14,811 nucleotides of DNA from Amoebophrya sp. AT5.2 (GCA_005223375.1 RXOD01005313.1:1-14811); one strand, 5' to 3'; positions 1-9,494 are shown, counted from the stretch's first letter. The notes: generated by a model not told the origin, from the sequence alone. Translations and numbers: made by a program.

Positions 1-9
1 GGACCTTAG

Positions 10-354
10 GGAGGGAACGCGCGAGAGGCGTCTGGCAGAGTTTTTGCAGGAGCGGATGGTCGCGCCGCCGACGGAAGAGGGGAACTGTTCCGCGCGACCG
101 CCGGCAGGGTCGAGTACGGTCCAGAGGCCAGCGCTACTACTTCCACTCCGCGTGCGGCGATCACGCACTTTGTTCTCGCCGAGCGACTGAAGCGGGCACT
201 CATGGAAAAAGAGCTTTCTTTGCGATTACAAGAAATCGAGGAAGACCGAGTGGACGAAAAATCGGATGCCTGCAGAGCAGCTATCAGAACTAACGCGACA
301 GGTAAAGACCTGCTTTCGGAAATGGCTCTGTTGCAGCTCATCGAGTGCGGTTAA
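10..354 (+). CDS. 3' end of an unidentified gene (partial, terminal exon)
   Basis: An open frame in phase with position 1 runs from just after an in-frame TAG (7-9) to TAA at 352-354. From about position 150 onward it looks coding: charged and helix-forming (AERLKRALMEKELSLRL, then QEIEEDRVDEKSD) and ends LLQLIECG. No convincing start is present, so this is probably a terminal exon. One possible 3' splice site is the TTTTTGCAG ending at position 49. In the first ~70 bases the +2 frame (with RRLAEFLQERMV) looks more protein-like than this frame, so a short intron or frame change between about 75 and 150 is possible. No domain is recognised. The gene body lies outside the window. Confidence 0.5.
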   Translation, partial: GGNAREASGRVFAGADGRAADGRGELFRATAGRVEYGPEASATTSTPRAAITHFVLAERLKRALMEKELSLRLQEIEEDRVDEKSDACRAAIRTNATGKDLLSEMALLQLIECG

Positions 355-805
355 GATTCAACAGTAAAGTGGATCCCCCTGCGGATCTGAGAGCGTCATC
401 CGTTCTCTCAGTGAAGATCTGGCGCGCCGTTCCACGAAAAAACCCGGAAAGCCGGATCTGCAGTTCGATTTTTTTCGATCCGAAATTTATTTTCTTCTTG
501 TAGTTGTTTTTTCGTCGAACTACTAGATGTTGCCTCGCCATCAACAGTTCAGTAGTGTTCCAACCTCATCAGCTGGCCATCTTCACTACGTCTCGTTCAG
601 CTCGTTGGCTCTGCTTTTGAAAAACCTTTTCTGACCCCCACGTGAGCGGCTTCACAGCCGGGCGGGTGTGAAAAGCAACAAACTCGGTGCCGCGGTAGCA
701 GTGAATGAGTAAAGTAAGCTCTGCTTTGAGAGGAACTGCGGCTAACTACGTATTCAGCTCTTCAGCTTCACTCAAGAACTTCATCAAACACCGAGAAAAG
801 AAATA
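355..805. other. Intergenic region, no gene seen
   Basis: This stretch lies between the TAA of the partial gene and the ATG at 806. It is more AT-rich than the flanking coding DNA. Short ORFs here, such as the minus-strand one at 338-544, lack codon bias. It presumably holds the 3' UTR of the first gene and the promoter and 5' UTR of the next, but no specific promoter element is supportable. Confidence 0.5.
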
Positions 806-2311
806 ATGTCCGCACCCACGGATACCGGGGCGTTGGCTGCGCCGCTCGGAGGCAACGAGAAAGACGGCCCTTCCTATCGCTCCCTGTGCATCGATTGGGG
901 TTTCGGAGGCGAGCAGATAGTTTTGCAGGCGGAGGAATTGCGCGAGCTCGTCAGCAAGTGGAGCGTGGACACGCTCCAAAACGAACCGCATGAAGATCGT
1001 CGCCATGAATCCGAGAACTTCGCGAATGCGTTCTACGGCTTGTGCTGGGCGACAAAGTTTGGCGCGCCATATCCTCTGGCCTGGGTGCGATGCATGCAAG
1101 GAAGGGCCTGCTGGAAGCAGCGCGCGGCGTGGCTTCCGTGCTCGTATCATCTAGATTTGACGCAGTCGCCGATCGAGAAAAGTGACTGCGACCTCCCGCA
1201 GCCCGACGCCGGCAGCGAAGGAGCAGGACGCGGACCGTTTATTCGTCGAAAATTCCAGGACTGGCTGCTCGTTGTCGACGCGGATACTGGCGAGGGCGTC
1301 GACGTCGACATTGGCCGGGTCCAGAGGATGGCGACGAGTGACGACCACGAAGCGCCCCCCGCGCTGCGGATTGTCGTGCGTCTACCTGTAAACGCGTTTC
1401 GTTTTGTCATGGACATACTTCAAGGCATTTTCGGTGAACTATGCCGATGGGGAGAGCCGGGGCGTGTGTTGAAGACGCTGCGGAGAGATATAACCCACGC
1501 CAAGAGCATGACGGAGCAGGACCTCTACGAGCTGCGGTGTTTGCTGGATGGCATGGCTTCGGTGCGCGATGGTGTTGCAGCAGTCATGGGCTTTATGGAC
1601 GGTGGGTCCGTTCAGCAGATAGCAGACGAGGCCCGGGCGGGCGTGATCGTGGACACGGACGGTCTGCCTGTCGTCGTGAGCGTGTTGAACTGCCTCAGCC
1701 CTGCCCCCGGGCCCTCAGGCGACGGTAATGAGAAGTTCTCCGGGAGCGAGCTTAACACTAATAACTTTCAGCAGAAAACACCATGCAACGACCATCCGCT
1801 GCTGCGGAGGATCGAAGAGGCGCGCCGTCGGGGAGAAGACGTCGGAAGAAAAACTACGGTTTTCCGCTTCAGCACCCCTGCGGATGTTGAGGAATTGCAG
1901 CAACTATTTTCGTGCGCGAGCGAGCAACTGGAGCTGCTTCGCGACGAGGTGGACGACATGCTGGCACGCCTCACTCAACTCGGCTTCGTTGCGTATTGTC
2001 TCGACGCAGAGAACACGATGGGGCGGGCCCCTTCACGAGTTCTATACGGCGCCATAAACTGCGGGCTCAAATCACTGGCCCTTGAGCTTTGGACTTCGCT
2101 GAAGAGGGCCCACGCCGGGACACGTTGGTCGCCGGATTTCGACGAGGAGATGCTCGAGGAGTGGTGTGCACTAAAACGAAAGGACAGCACAACTGGGGAG
2201 CAGAGGGGGCGTGACAATGCCTTGCGAACAGCACTGCTGGATCAGCTGGAACCGCACATGGGTCGGCCGAGCAAGAAGATGAAGCGGTCACCTTCTGCAG
2301 AATCCGGCTGA
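806..2311 (+). CDS. Unrecognised protein with NLS-like C-terminus, probably one in-frame intron
   Basis: The open frame of 501 codons starts at an ATG preceded by GAAATA and ends at TGA. Third positions are GC-rich almost throughout. No catalytic motif or known domain is recognised. The middle (roughly residues 195-290) and the segment at roughly 350-400 (EELQQLFSCASEQLELLRDE) look helical, the latter possibly a short coiled coil. The tail GRPSKKMKRSP resembles a basic nuclear localisation signal, so a nuclear role is possible but inferred. Residues about 291-322 are poorly biased in codon use and coincide with a probable 96-nt phase-0 intron (1676-1771). Removing it would leave 469 residues and keep the frame. 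Confidence is high that this is a gene, low on function. Confidence 0.8.
   Translation: MSAPTDTGALAAPLGGNEKDGPSYRSLCIDWGFGGEQIVLQAEELRELVSKWSVDTLQNEPHEDRRHESENFANAFYGLCWATKFGAPYPLAWVRCMQGRACWKQRAAWLPCSYHLDLTQSPIEKSDCDLPQPDAGSEGAGRGPFIRRKFQDWLLVVDADTGEGVDVDIGRVQRMATSDDHEAPPALRIVVRLPVNAFRFVMDILQGIFGELCRWGEPGRVLKTLRRDITHAKSMTEQDLYELRCLLDGMASVRDGVAAVMGFMDGGSVQQIADEARAGVIVDTDGLPVVVSVLNCLSPAPGPSGDGNEKFSGSELNTNNFQQKTPCNDHPLLRRIEEARRRGEDVGRKTTVFRFSTPADVEELQQLFSCASEQLELLRDEVDDMLARLTQLGFVAYCLDAENTMGRAPSRVLYGAINCGLKSLALELWTSLKRAHAGTRWSPDFDEEMLEEWCALKRKDSTTGEQRGRDNALRTALLDQLEPHMGRPSKKMKRSPSAESG
1676..1771 (+). other. Probable in-frame (3n) spliceosomal intron
   Basis: The donor GTGAGC begins on a codon boundary. 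The 3' end reads TTAACACTAATAACTTTCAG, a typical branch-site/pyrimidine/AG arrangement, and the next base also begins a codon. The length of 96 is a multiple of three with no in-frame stop, so the intron is invisible to ORF prediction. Its size is close to other introns inferred in this window (100-231 nt for most). Confidence 0.5.
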
Positions 2312-2997
2312 ACGCGGATGACATCTTTCGCAAATCTTGTCCTTCGAGAATCTCTGATAAGAAGCTTGTAGTCCCTGCATTGATCCATTGATTGAAGCTT
2401 GTAGTCATAGAACTGCGACGGGCCTTTGGTACTTCAAAAAAATTGACCTTTGAAGTCGAACGCGCGCAGATCCGTTGCCGCGTCCCGATTTGCCAACAGA
2501 CCAACGATCTTAAAATTTTGAATCTGAATTCATCGTGGGTGTCGTTCATTCAAGATCTGCCGTGTGATCTGCCGTGTGGTCCTGCTAGAGAGCCCTCAGG
2601 ATGCTGGATCCGCGTGTCATTTAGTTTGAGGTACATTTGAAGAGTTCATTAGTATGAGTTCAAGAACCTGCCGGAGGGGTCTTTCGCGCGCTTATTGAAT
2701 CCCGCGTGACGGTCACCAAACACCTCCCCAGGCCCATTCATCGCCACGACTTTTAACAGGGTACAGAAATCTTGCTTTGGCATCATACATTTTAGCTTCT
2801 CTCTGAGCAAAACCGCCTTGTTTAGACACTTACATCTAGCAATCACACCAGCACGGTTTTGCGGATCAAAAATAGTTTTTCCGAAAAAATTGGTTTGCAG
2901 ATTTGCTACTCTCGGATAATCACTCAATCAATCTGATCGTTCGTTACTCTCATTGCCGGCAGCGTCGGTTGTATACCAAGGAGGAATCGGTCGGAGG
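2312..2997. other. Intergenic region with small direct repeats
   Basis: No supportable gene. It contains a 13-bp direct repeat GAAGCTTGTAGTC at 2361-2373 and 2394-2406, and a 12-bp tandem GATCTGCCGTGT at 2554-2565 and 2566-2577. An 8-bp inverted repeat (ACTTCAAA/TTTGAAGT) lies near 2431-2457. The minus-strand ORF at 2649-2927 lacks the codon bias of real genes here. Confidence 0.5.
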
Positions 2998-5900
2998 ATG
3001 GCGTCCGCCTGCCCAGACGCCCTGCCCCAGAAACACCACAGGGTCTCGGGCGCTTCGGATCCTCGGTTCCAGTGTCCCATTTGCTGGAATCTGAAGCTTG
3101 TCGCGGTGACGCTCCCCGGATGCGGGCACAGTCTCTGCTACGAGTGCGCGTTCCACTGGGCGTGCACCAAAGACGACCCCGCCCCGCTCCGCTGCCCCAC
3201 CTGCCGCGCCGACGCGCCGCCCTCCCTGACGGCCTCCAGCGGGCTGCACCGTTGGACCCACTGCCCCGACGTCTCGGACTGGATCGATCGGTTTGCAAGT
3301 AGTAGACCCACGGAAGAGGATATCAATATCATGGAAAACGAAAAGGAAAACAGCTCCCCGAAGATAGAAATCCTTCCCCTCCTGGAGGAGGAGTGGATGT
3401 CGCTGATTCACACGGGGAATCTGGAACTTGTGAAGCAGTTCGTTGCCGCCGGGGTGGATCCGAAGCGCCACGACGACACCAGCCGCAACTGCACGGCTTT
3501 ATTGCCCGCGGTGGGGGACAATCACCGGGAGATTGTGGAGTACCTGCTGTTCTCGAAGGACTGCGGGCTGGACGTGAACGACCCCGGCAACACCGGCATC
3601 ACGCCGCTTTTCAATTGTGGCGATCCCGCGACCGGTTCCCTACTCCTGTTCGCCGGGGCGGACGTAAATTTTCGGGCACGGCGGGATTTCCCGCGGTTGG
3701 GCATACGGAAGGGGGACAGTGTGTTGCATACCTACGTCCGCCGACACGCGTGGGACATGCTCGAGTTCCTGTTGATGTCCTGTGGGAGAAAGGGTTCCGA
3801 CTCCTGTTCCGCCGGTCCTTTATTGGACGTGAGCGCGCGCACCGACTGCGGGAAGACGGCGCTGCAGATTCTGGTGCTTGGGCTGTACCGTGTGGTGGAT
3901 CTGGGCCTGGCGGAAACAACCGCGGAAGCGCTGACGCGGGTTTGCGCTCTGATCGACCTGTTCTGCGAGTGTCAGACGCGGTTTAGCGCGGCTCTGTCGG
4001 GAGGCGGTACTCTTCCGGAAGAAAAGCAGGCTTCCTCTGGGCAAGCAGGTCCAGTATATGCCGAAAAGGAGGAGCGCGACGATTCTGTTTCGGGAACAGC
4101 GGCTGCTGAATCTAGTATCAGAAGCCTTCTGAACTACGTCGGCGGCAACTCTGTGAGCGTGGATTTGGAGTTTTCCGTGGCGCTCCAGGTTCGGTGCGGG
4201 GTGTCGCTGAACGTCCTCCAGCTGTGCGGCATCGGCACAGAAGAAGATGTCGAAGTAGGTGCTGGGGGAAGTGGTGGCTATCGCGAAGAAGTGCACGACT
4301 TGGACGGTCTGTTGCCTGTTGTGGAGCACCTGCTGGCGCATTACGGGCACCTACTGGACCTGGACGCGGAGTGCCAGCTCCTATGGTCCGCGGCGGCGGG
4401 CGCACCGATAGCAAACGGAATCGTGTTGCCGGCGGAGTCGGTGCTGCACCTCTTTCTGAAGCGGGGCAACGCGAAACTCGCGCTTGCCTTGCTGCAGTAC
4501 CACGCCGAGAAAATGGTTTCTCGGTTTTCAATTTCAGGCCGTGAAAAACTGGACGTGAACCGGGCAGACTCCTCGGGCACAACCGCGCTTTTGTCCCTCA
4601 GCCGGATTCCGGTGGCGGTGGCGGTGGCAACCTCGACACGGGACGAAGACAAAGGGGAGCAAGAAGTGGACACCACCGTCGTGATGCGGCTTTTCCGGAC
4701 GCTCGTCGACAGGCATAACGCGGACGTGCGTGTTTCCGCCCGGGACGTGTACAGCTACGGCGACAGCGTCACGCCCCTGGAGGCTTTCTCCGCCCGCGTC
4801 ATGGATGGCGCCGCGTTTCTCGAGGTCGGGAAAGCCGTCGTCGACGAATACTTCTTGACATTCCGACATGTAGTTCCACCGGCGACGGTAGTAAACCGCG
4901 GTGAAGATGAACTGGAAAAATCCGACCGAAGAACAGCAGCCGCGGAGCGATGGAGCCAGGAGGTTGGAGTAAAGGTAAACAGGGGCGCAGAGGATGAAAC
5001 TGCTGTGGATCATAGTACTCCGGAAGGAACTCCGGAAGGCGAGAGAGAGGAGGAGAGCGGAGAGTGCGAGCTGCTGGGCCGGGCGCTCTTGGCCTGCATG
5101 CTCGGTCTGGTGGACGAGACCGAGACGACCGCCCCCCGGGGGCACAATCGGCTGCGGAACAATCGGCGGGGAAGTCCGGGGTTCGACGCGGAACTCGAAG
5201 CCGACATCGAGCAACGCGTCCTCGCCTTCGTCCGCTACGTGGCCGAGAAGCACAGCGCCGCTTGCTCACCTCTTCAGACTCTTGAACTACAGCAAGAACT
5301 GCACGGCGCGACGAAGCAAGCCCTGCAGCGGTTCCGCAACTGGGAGCACGGCAGCCTGCTGCATATTGCGGCCGCGTGTGGTTTTTTGAGCGTGGTCCGG
5401 TTTTTCGTGGAGGAAGTTGGGGTAGACGTCGACGCAGCCTGCGCTCTGCCCACGCAGTTCCCTACCTTCCGAGAGCTGGAGCGGAACCGCCATGCAAACC
5501 GCCCCCTTCACGCGCACCTGCGGCCCCCGGTTTCCGTCGTCGGGGAGGGCGTTTTGGTGTGGACGTCCGTCGAGGAGCAGCAGCGGCAGGCGGAGGAGGA
5601 GGCGCAGTTCGCGTGCGAATTCTGGAGGCAAATCTTTTGCTCCCGGGGCGGGACGTTCGCAACCGCCTTGTGCGAGGCGGCGACCAACGGGCACGAGCAC
5701 GTCGTGGCGTACCTGTTGGATTCATCGGAGAACGGCGGGCGCGGCTCCCCCGACAGCGTCATATCGCGGTACGGCGGCGACGTGGGGGCGCTCGTGGGCT
5801 GGGTGGGGCGCGTGGAGCGCGCGTTTGAGGCCGCCGGTTTTGGTGCGTTCCTGCCGCCTGGCATGGACGAAGACGAGGCGGACAGGTTCGTGATATGTCC

Positions 5901-6327
5901 CGGAACCGCGTTCGTCGACTGCTGCCTGGTCCATCCCCAGAGCGCGACCATGCTCGAGCGACTGCTGCACCCGCAACGGGAACGCGTACTCCGCGATGTG
6001 TTAAATGGGGTGGTGCCGCTTTCCCAGTCGAAACCGGTTTTGGCGGAGAGAATGTTCGGGGACAAAAACAGTTTCGAGAAGGTGATGGCCTTCCTGGACC
6101 GCGTGGTTCTCGTGAATCCGACCGGGCGGCACGCAGAAGTCAAGCGCTTCCTGGAAAACGAGTTCGGGAAACTACTAGAAAGAGCTGTTCCGGATCCGGA
6201 GGAGGGGGAGTCTGTGGAGGATGAAAGGCCGGTAGAGGTGGTGGTGGAAAAAAGATCTCAGGTGGGGGAACGCGTCGGGAGGGCGGCATCTACCTCGGGC
6301 GGATGCTGTGCGCGGAGGAAGAAGTGA
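2998..6327 (+). CDS. RING-HC finger plus ankyrin-repeat protein, probable E3 ubiquitin ligase
   Basis: The frame is open from 2953, but the first ATG is at 2998, giving 1109 residues ending at TGA. Near the N-terminus is a complete C3HC4 RING: C26, C29, C42, H44, C47, C50, C66 and C69, in CPIC / CGHSLCYEC / CPTC. RING-HC domains recruit E2 enzymes and transfer ubiquitin. Ankyrin-type helix pairs follow, at roughly residues 136-275 (GNLELVKQFVAAGVD, REIVEYLLFS, GITPLFNCGD, SVLHTYVRRH), 285-295, 480-540 (VLHLFLKRGNAKLALALL) and 784-910 (SLLHIAAACGFLSVVRFFV, ALCEAATNGHEHVVAYLL). Ankyrin arrays usually bind proteins, so they may select the substrate. Acidic, low-complexity inserts separate the arrays (about 335-375 and 640-700, the latter with TPEGTPEGE). 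The tail ends GGCCARRKK; the paired cysteines might be lipidated, which is speculative. No intron was detected, in contrast to genes downstream. Substrate and pathway cannot be inferred. Confidence 0.93.
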   Translation: MASACPDALPQKHHRVSGASDPRFQCPICWNLKLVAVTLPGCGHSLCYECAFHWACTKDDPAPLRCPTCRADAPPSLTASSGLHRWTHCPDVSDWIDRFASSRPTEEDINIMENEKENSSPKIEILPLLEEEWMSLIHTGNLELVKQFVAAGVDPKRHDDTSRNCTALLPAVGDNHREIVEYLLFSKDCGLDVNDPGNTGITPLFNCGDPATGSLLLFAGADVNFRARRDFPRLGIRKGDSVLHTYVRRHAWDMLEFLLMSCGRKGSDSCSAGPLLDVSARTDCGKTALQILVLGLYRVVDLGLAETTAEALTRVCALIDLFCECQTRFSAALSGGGTLPEEKQASSGQAGPVYAEKEERDDSVSGTAAAESSIRSLLNYVGGNSVSVDLEFSVALQVRCGVSLNVLQLCGIGTEEDVEVGAGGSGGYREEVHDLDGLLPVVEHLLAHYGHLLDLDAECQLLWSAAAGAPIANGIVLPAESVLHLFLKRGNAKLALALLQYHAEKMVSRFSISGREKLDVNRADSSGTTALLSLSRIPVAVAVATSTRDEDKGEQEVDTTVVMRLFRTLVDRHNADVRVSARDVYSYGDSVTPLEAFSARVMDGAAFLEVGKAVVDEYFLTFRHVVPPATVVNRGEDELEKSDRRTAAAERWSQEVGVKVNRGAEDETAVDHSTPEGTPEGEREEESGECELLGRALLACMLGLVDETETTAPRGHNRLRNNRRGSPGFDAELEADIEQRVLAFVRYVAEKHSAACSPLQTLELQQELHGATKQALQRFRNWEHGSLLHIAAACGFLSVVRFFVEEVGVDVDAACALPTQFPTFRELERNRHANRPLHAHLRPPVSVVGEGVLVWTSVEEQQRQAEEEAQFACEFWRQIFCSRGGTFATALCEAATNGHEHVVAYLLDSSENGGRGSPDSVISRYGGDVGALVGWVGRVERAFEAAGFGAFLPPGMDEDEADRFVICPGTAFVDCCLVHPQSATMLERLLHPQRERVLRDVLNGVVPLSQSKPVLAERMFGDKNSFEKVMAFLDRVVLVNPTGRHAEVKRFLENEFGKLLERAVPDPEEGESVEDERPVEVVVEKRSQVGERVGRAASTSGGCCARRKK

Positions 6328-7122
6328 AGAATCACAAGAGCGCGGGAAAAAATAGGAACTCCGACACCGTTTGAGCCACCTATCACCACTGATTGCAAAA
6401 GCCCTGGTCGTGGTAAGTTAGTAGCTAGAGTGCAGCTGGAGAAGCGAGAGCAGCCATCTGTATTTTAAGTGTGCACTTTTGCAGCCTTTTCGGCTCGGGA
6501 ATGGAGGAAATACATGCACGGATACGTTTTTTACAAGTATTTCGCCTCGGTCTTATTTTATCTCTTTTCAAGGCACCTGGCACCGCGATTCCCAGAATCG
6601 ATGACTATGCGATTCACTTTACCCTCGCGGAAGCGATGTCTTCCCACTGCGTGCGAGCCTCCTAGTGGCCATGTGGCCCTGGTGCGGCCTTGCCGTGGAG
6701 ATGTGAACAATTATTTCTTTTCGCGGAATTTTCATTACCTCAATTATTTTTAAGCAATGATGTTGGCAATGGGAATGGCAGCAGAACTAATCCATGATGA
6801 GCAATTGCAGCTCTTTTGATCGGCATACGACCGCTTCTTATAATTCCCTGTGCACGACCACGAAGGTATTGTCTTCCCGTGCCGAGCGAAACTGCGAGAG
6901 GTGAGCGAATGGCTTCGCAAATCGCCAGCAAACGGCGCGGCTAATCAGAGAGAAGTAGGAAAGAGTGCGCCACTTCTCGTAGCCGTAGGCAACTACATCG
7001 TCTCGTCTGCCGTTCTAGAATCGTGCTCGTCGCAAACATAATATGTAGAGGAAGAAACCGGCATTAGTTGACAATCGCTGTGCAAGCTCCGCGGAACCAG
7101 AGATACATCGCTTCCTAGCCGG
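6328..7122. other. Intergenic region, no gene seen
   Basis: It lies between the RING-ankyrin stop and the duplicated gene start. It is relatively AT-rich (for example T-rich around 6525-6580 and 6715-6755). ORFs of 60-95 codons occur here, but none has GC-biased third positions or recognisable motifs. It probably holds the 3' UTR of the upstream gene. Confidence 0.5.
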
Positions 7123-7196
7123 AAAAAATGGGGGCCGACACCGGTGCCTCCTCCCTTTCCAGGGGACAGGAGGGGCAGCCCGCCTTCGACCACCCG
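7123..7196 (+). repeat. Upstream copy of the start of the 7494 gene (74-bp direct repeat)
   Basis: Positions 7123-7196 match 7489-7562 at 70 of 74 bases with no gap, at an offset of 366. The match covers six A residues, the ATG and the first ~22 codons, then stops abruptly at CACCCG. Two of the four differences are synonymous (GGA/GGG, GCT/GCC); the other two change S to R and E to G. Confidence 0.9.
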
Positions 7197-7253
7197 AGGG
7201 ACGGCGTAGGAGTTCCTCTCCCCAGGCAGGGGTGGTTCGCGACGGAAGACTAA
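7128..7253 (+). pseudogene. Truncated duplicate first exon, 41 codons
   Basis: Reading from the ATG in the duplicated segment gives a 41-residue frame (MGADTGASSLSRGQEGQPAF..., ending WFATED) with TAA at 7251-7253. Only its first ~23 residues match the downstream gene; the rest is unrelated. It may be a dead fragment left by tandem duplication, or an upstream ORF or alternative first exon if the transcript begins before it. No obvious donor splice site restores the frame of the downstream gene. Confidence 0.4.
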
Positions 7254-7493
7254 GTGCAAACTACGAGTGAAAGTAGAACAAGTACATGTACTTACAATCG
7301 CAATCGAATTCGAGTACCGAGGTGCTGCACTGGCAGGTCTCACTGTCTGGCAGAAGGTAGTGCGTAAGTATCTAGATTGTCACACTACGTCGAACCGTAG
7401 GAGGAGGAGGACCGACCGTTGAAGATCGAAATCGAGTTTGAAGTAAATTCTGTTCCTCTACCGCTTTGAACGCAAGCCATCAGTTTGAAAAAA

Positions 7494-8901
7494 ATGGGGG
7501 CCGACACCGGTGCCTCCTCCCTTTCCAGCGAACAGGAGGGACAGCCCGCTTTCGACCACCCGTCTACGAACTTCCACAACGACACCGTGTACCAATGGAA
7601 CGTTGTTTATCCGCCGAGTCTCGACGGCCCGAACACGGTGGGGATGAATGCCAGGTTTGACCCGCCGGCGCTCAACCCGGTTTCCTCGAAGCGCATTCTG
7701 AACCACCTGCCGTGCGCGAGAGCGGAATACCGAGGCGCCGAGGGGGACTACCTGAAACCCAGCGAGCGGGGAGAAAACTACCTGCCGGGGTATCAATTCA
7801 GCTGTACCTAACAGTAGCGATGCTGTTGCTGTCTATGCCCAGACGGATTCTTCAATTTCTCCTGTTGTGAGTATGGGTTTTTTTGAAGATCTCGTTCGCT
7901 CGATAGCTATCTCTACTCTCGCTCGCTCGATAGCCATCTCTCTCAAAAAAATTAATTTTGTGGCTCAGGCCCGCGATGCGCGAGACGCGGTTTCACCGCG
8001 GCTTCCAACGTCGCGCGCAGTCCGAAATCCGGCAGGATGCGCCACGGCTGCAGCGCGAACTCCAGATCCAAAACAACAGGGACCGGTACTTCTGAAATGC
8101 CTCTAATTCCAATTCCATCGCAAATTAGAATGAAAGAAAGAAGAAGAACTACTAACTTCCCTATCCGTATCCGTCTCTCCAGCACATGATCGCGCGATTG
8201 AATGGATACCCCTCGTCAGGTACATGGATAAGGTGCAGCAGGGCTGGCGGCAGTACAGGGAGGATTACACCTTCAACCTACTCACCGGCGAGGGCCACGG
8301 GCGGGAAGGGGAATTTTTGAACAAAGGTCGACGGCTGCTCAAGGGACCCAACGCGGAGCTCTTCACCGAGAACGAACGCGAGCTGAGAATACGAGAGGTA
8401 CTTCTTCTTGACATATAGCTTAGACTAGTACCTAGCACTAGCTCCTAGCCCGCACCTTCCTATTTGCAAGGTTGATGTGACTTTATTTCCGACTCATGGC
8501 TCGATTATAGGCCAGACACAAGTAATACAACCGATCAGAAATCGATGCTATCGGCCACCAGGTGGGCCTACTTCAAATTCCTAGATTTCGGTTTTTGAAA
8601 AACCACTATGAACCGATCGATCCATCAGCGCAACTCGCGGCTCCGGTACCACGGGTACCCTCCCGGGCAGGGGGGCACGGATCGTTTCGCCACAAAAAAC
8701 CAGCAGGCGCAGACGTACAGCGACGGGTTCCTGCGGACGGTCCGCGAGTCGGTGGAGATCGGGTACCCGCGTGTGGACGCGGCGAAGCGGATCCGGCTAC
8801 CGAGCCAGGGGACGCGGGAGCAGTTCGCCCACCTTCGGGACAACGCGCAGCCGGTAGACTACGGGAAGACGAACAAAACCAAATCCCAGATCGTGCTGTG
8901 A
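7494..8901 (+). CDS. Four-exon gene, 287-residue protein of unknown function
   Basis: Inferred exons are 7494-7789, 7969-8085, 8220-8397 and 8629-8901, with donors GTATCA, GTACTT and GTACTT. The acceptors are TGTGGCTCAG, CCCTCGTCAG and GATCCATCAG. All phases agree (2, 2, 0), and every exon has GC-biased third positions. The protein starts MGADTGASSL and is hydrophilic, rich in Tyr, Asn, Arg and Pro (QWNVVYPPSLDGPN, YMDKVQQGWRQYREDY, YHGYPPGQGGTDRF). It ends in TGA. It has no signal peptide, membrane segment or catalytic motif. Such Tyr/Pro/Gly-rich, repeat-free, soluble proteins are common among axonemal and cytoskeletal proteins of protists, but I do not recognise this family and that is only a guess. 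An alternative acceptor at 8182, after a good CTACTAAC branch site, is out of phase with the chosen exon 2. TTG at 7485 is an in-frame non-ATG alternative. Confidence 0.72.
7891..7941 (+). repeat. Imperfect 24-bp tandem repeat inside intron 1
   Basis: Two 24-bp units (7891-7914 and 7918-7941), built on CTCGCTCGATAGCCATCTCT-like sequence, match at 22 of 24 positions and are separated by ACT. They lie just upstream of the inferred acceptor at 7968. Confidence 0.8.
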
Positions 8902-9049
8902 AGCGAGAAAGAGGCGGCGAGAGAAGCGGGATCGATTGGCTGTCGAAGGAACCCTTCACAGCACGTTCGGGAGTCGCAGGAGCCCTTCCGGCCGAGGCAG
9001 AGGCTCCAATGGGGGATGGACTGTAGAATGGGCGAATCAGCTCCGGCGA

Positions 9050-9175
9050 AAATTCCGAGAAAATTCCGAGAAGACTCAACCAACAAAAATTGATGAATTG
9101 ATGAATTGAGACTTGCATTGCTAAGACTTGCTTTGCGTCACCGTAAATTCCGAGAAAACAGACTTGATGTCACCG
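9050..9175 (+). repeat. Cluster of short direct repeats
   Basis: The 11-mer AAATTCCGAGA occurs in tandem at 9050-9060 and 9061-9071 and again at 9145-9155. Between and after them are a GATGAATT doublet and repeated AGACTTG and GTCACCG words. This looks like local slippage or duplication. Confidence 0.7.
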
Positions 9176-9494
9176 ATTACGCTTACAAGAAATGCTCCGT
9201 AAATGCCTTGTCCTCGGGGCCCCTTGTCCCTGAGTGGTCCAAACGAAATTATACTTAGTTTATCCGTCATGTACCAAACCCTATAAGAAAGTATACTGTA
9301 ACAAGAACAACCAATGAGTCTACTTCTAAGAATAGCTCGTGTTGAAATTGAAGACCCTTGCGAAGAAAGATTGCGCTTGCCCGTTCATTGAGAGCTTGTC
9401 TTTGAAGATGAAGTCAAATCTACAGTCAAGACGCCGGAGCTGAACAAAAATGACGGCGGTAGACCTGCTGCCCGGGGCACGAAGGGGTTCCTCA

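Noticed and set aside
2649..2927. 92-codon minus-strand ORF in the intergenic region
   Set aside because: Its third positions are AT-rich, unlike the genes here, and no family was recognised.
7955..7968. Resemblance of TTTTGTGGCTCAG to the dinoflagellate spliced-leader end
   Set aside because: The match is short and needs an insertion. It is explained as an intron acceptor.
9270..9290. Telomere-like AAACCCT word
   Set aside because: A single copy with no tandem array.
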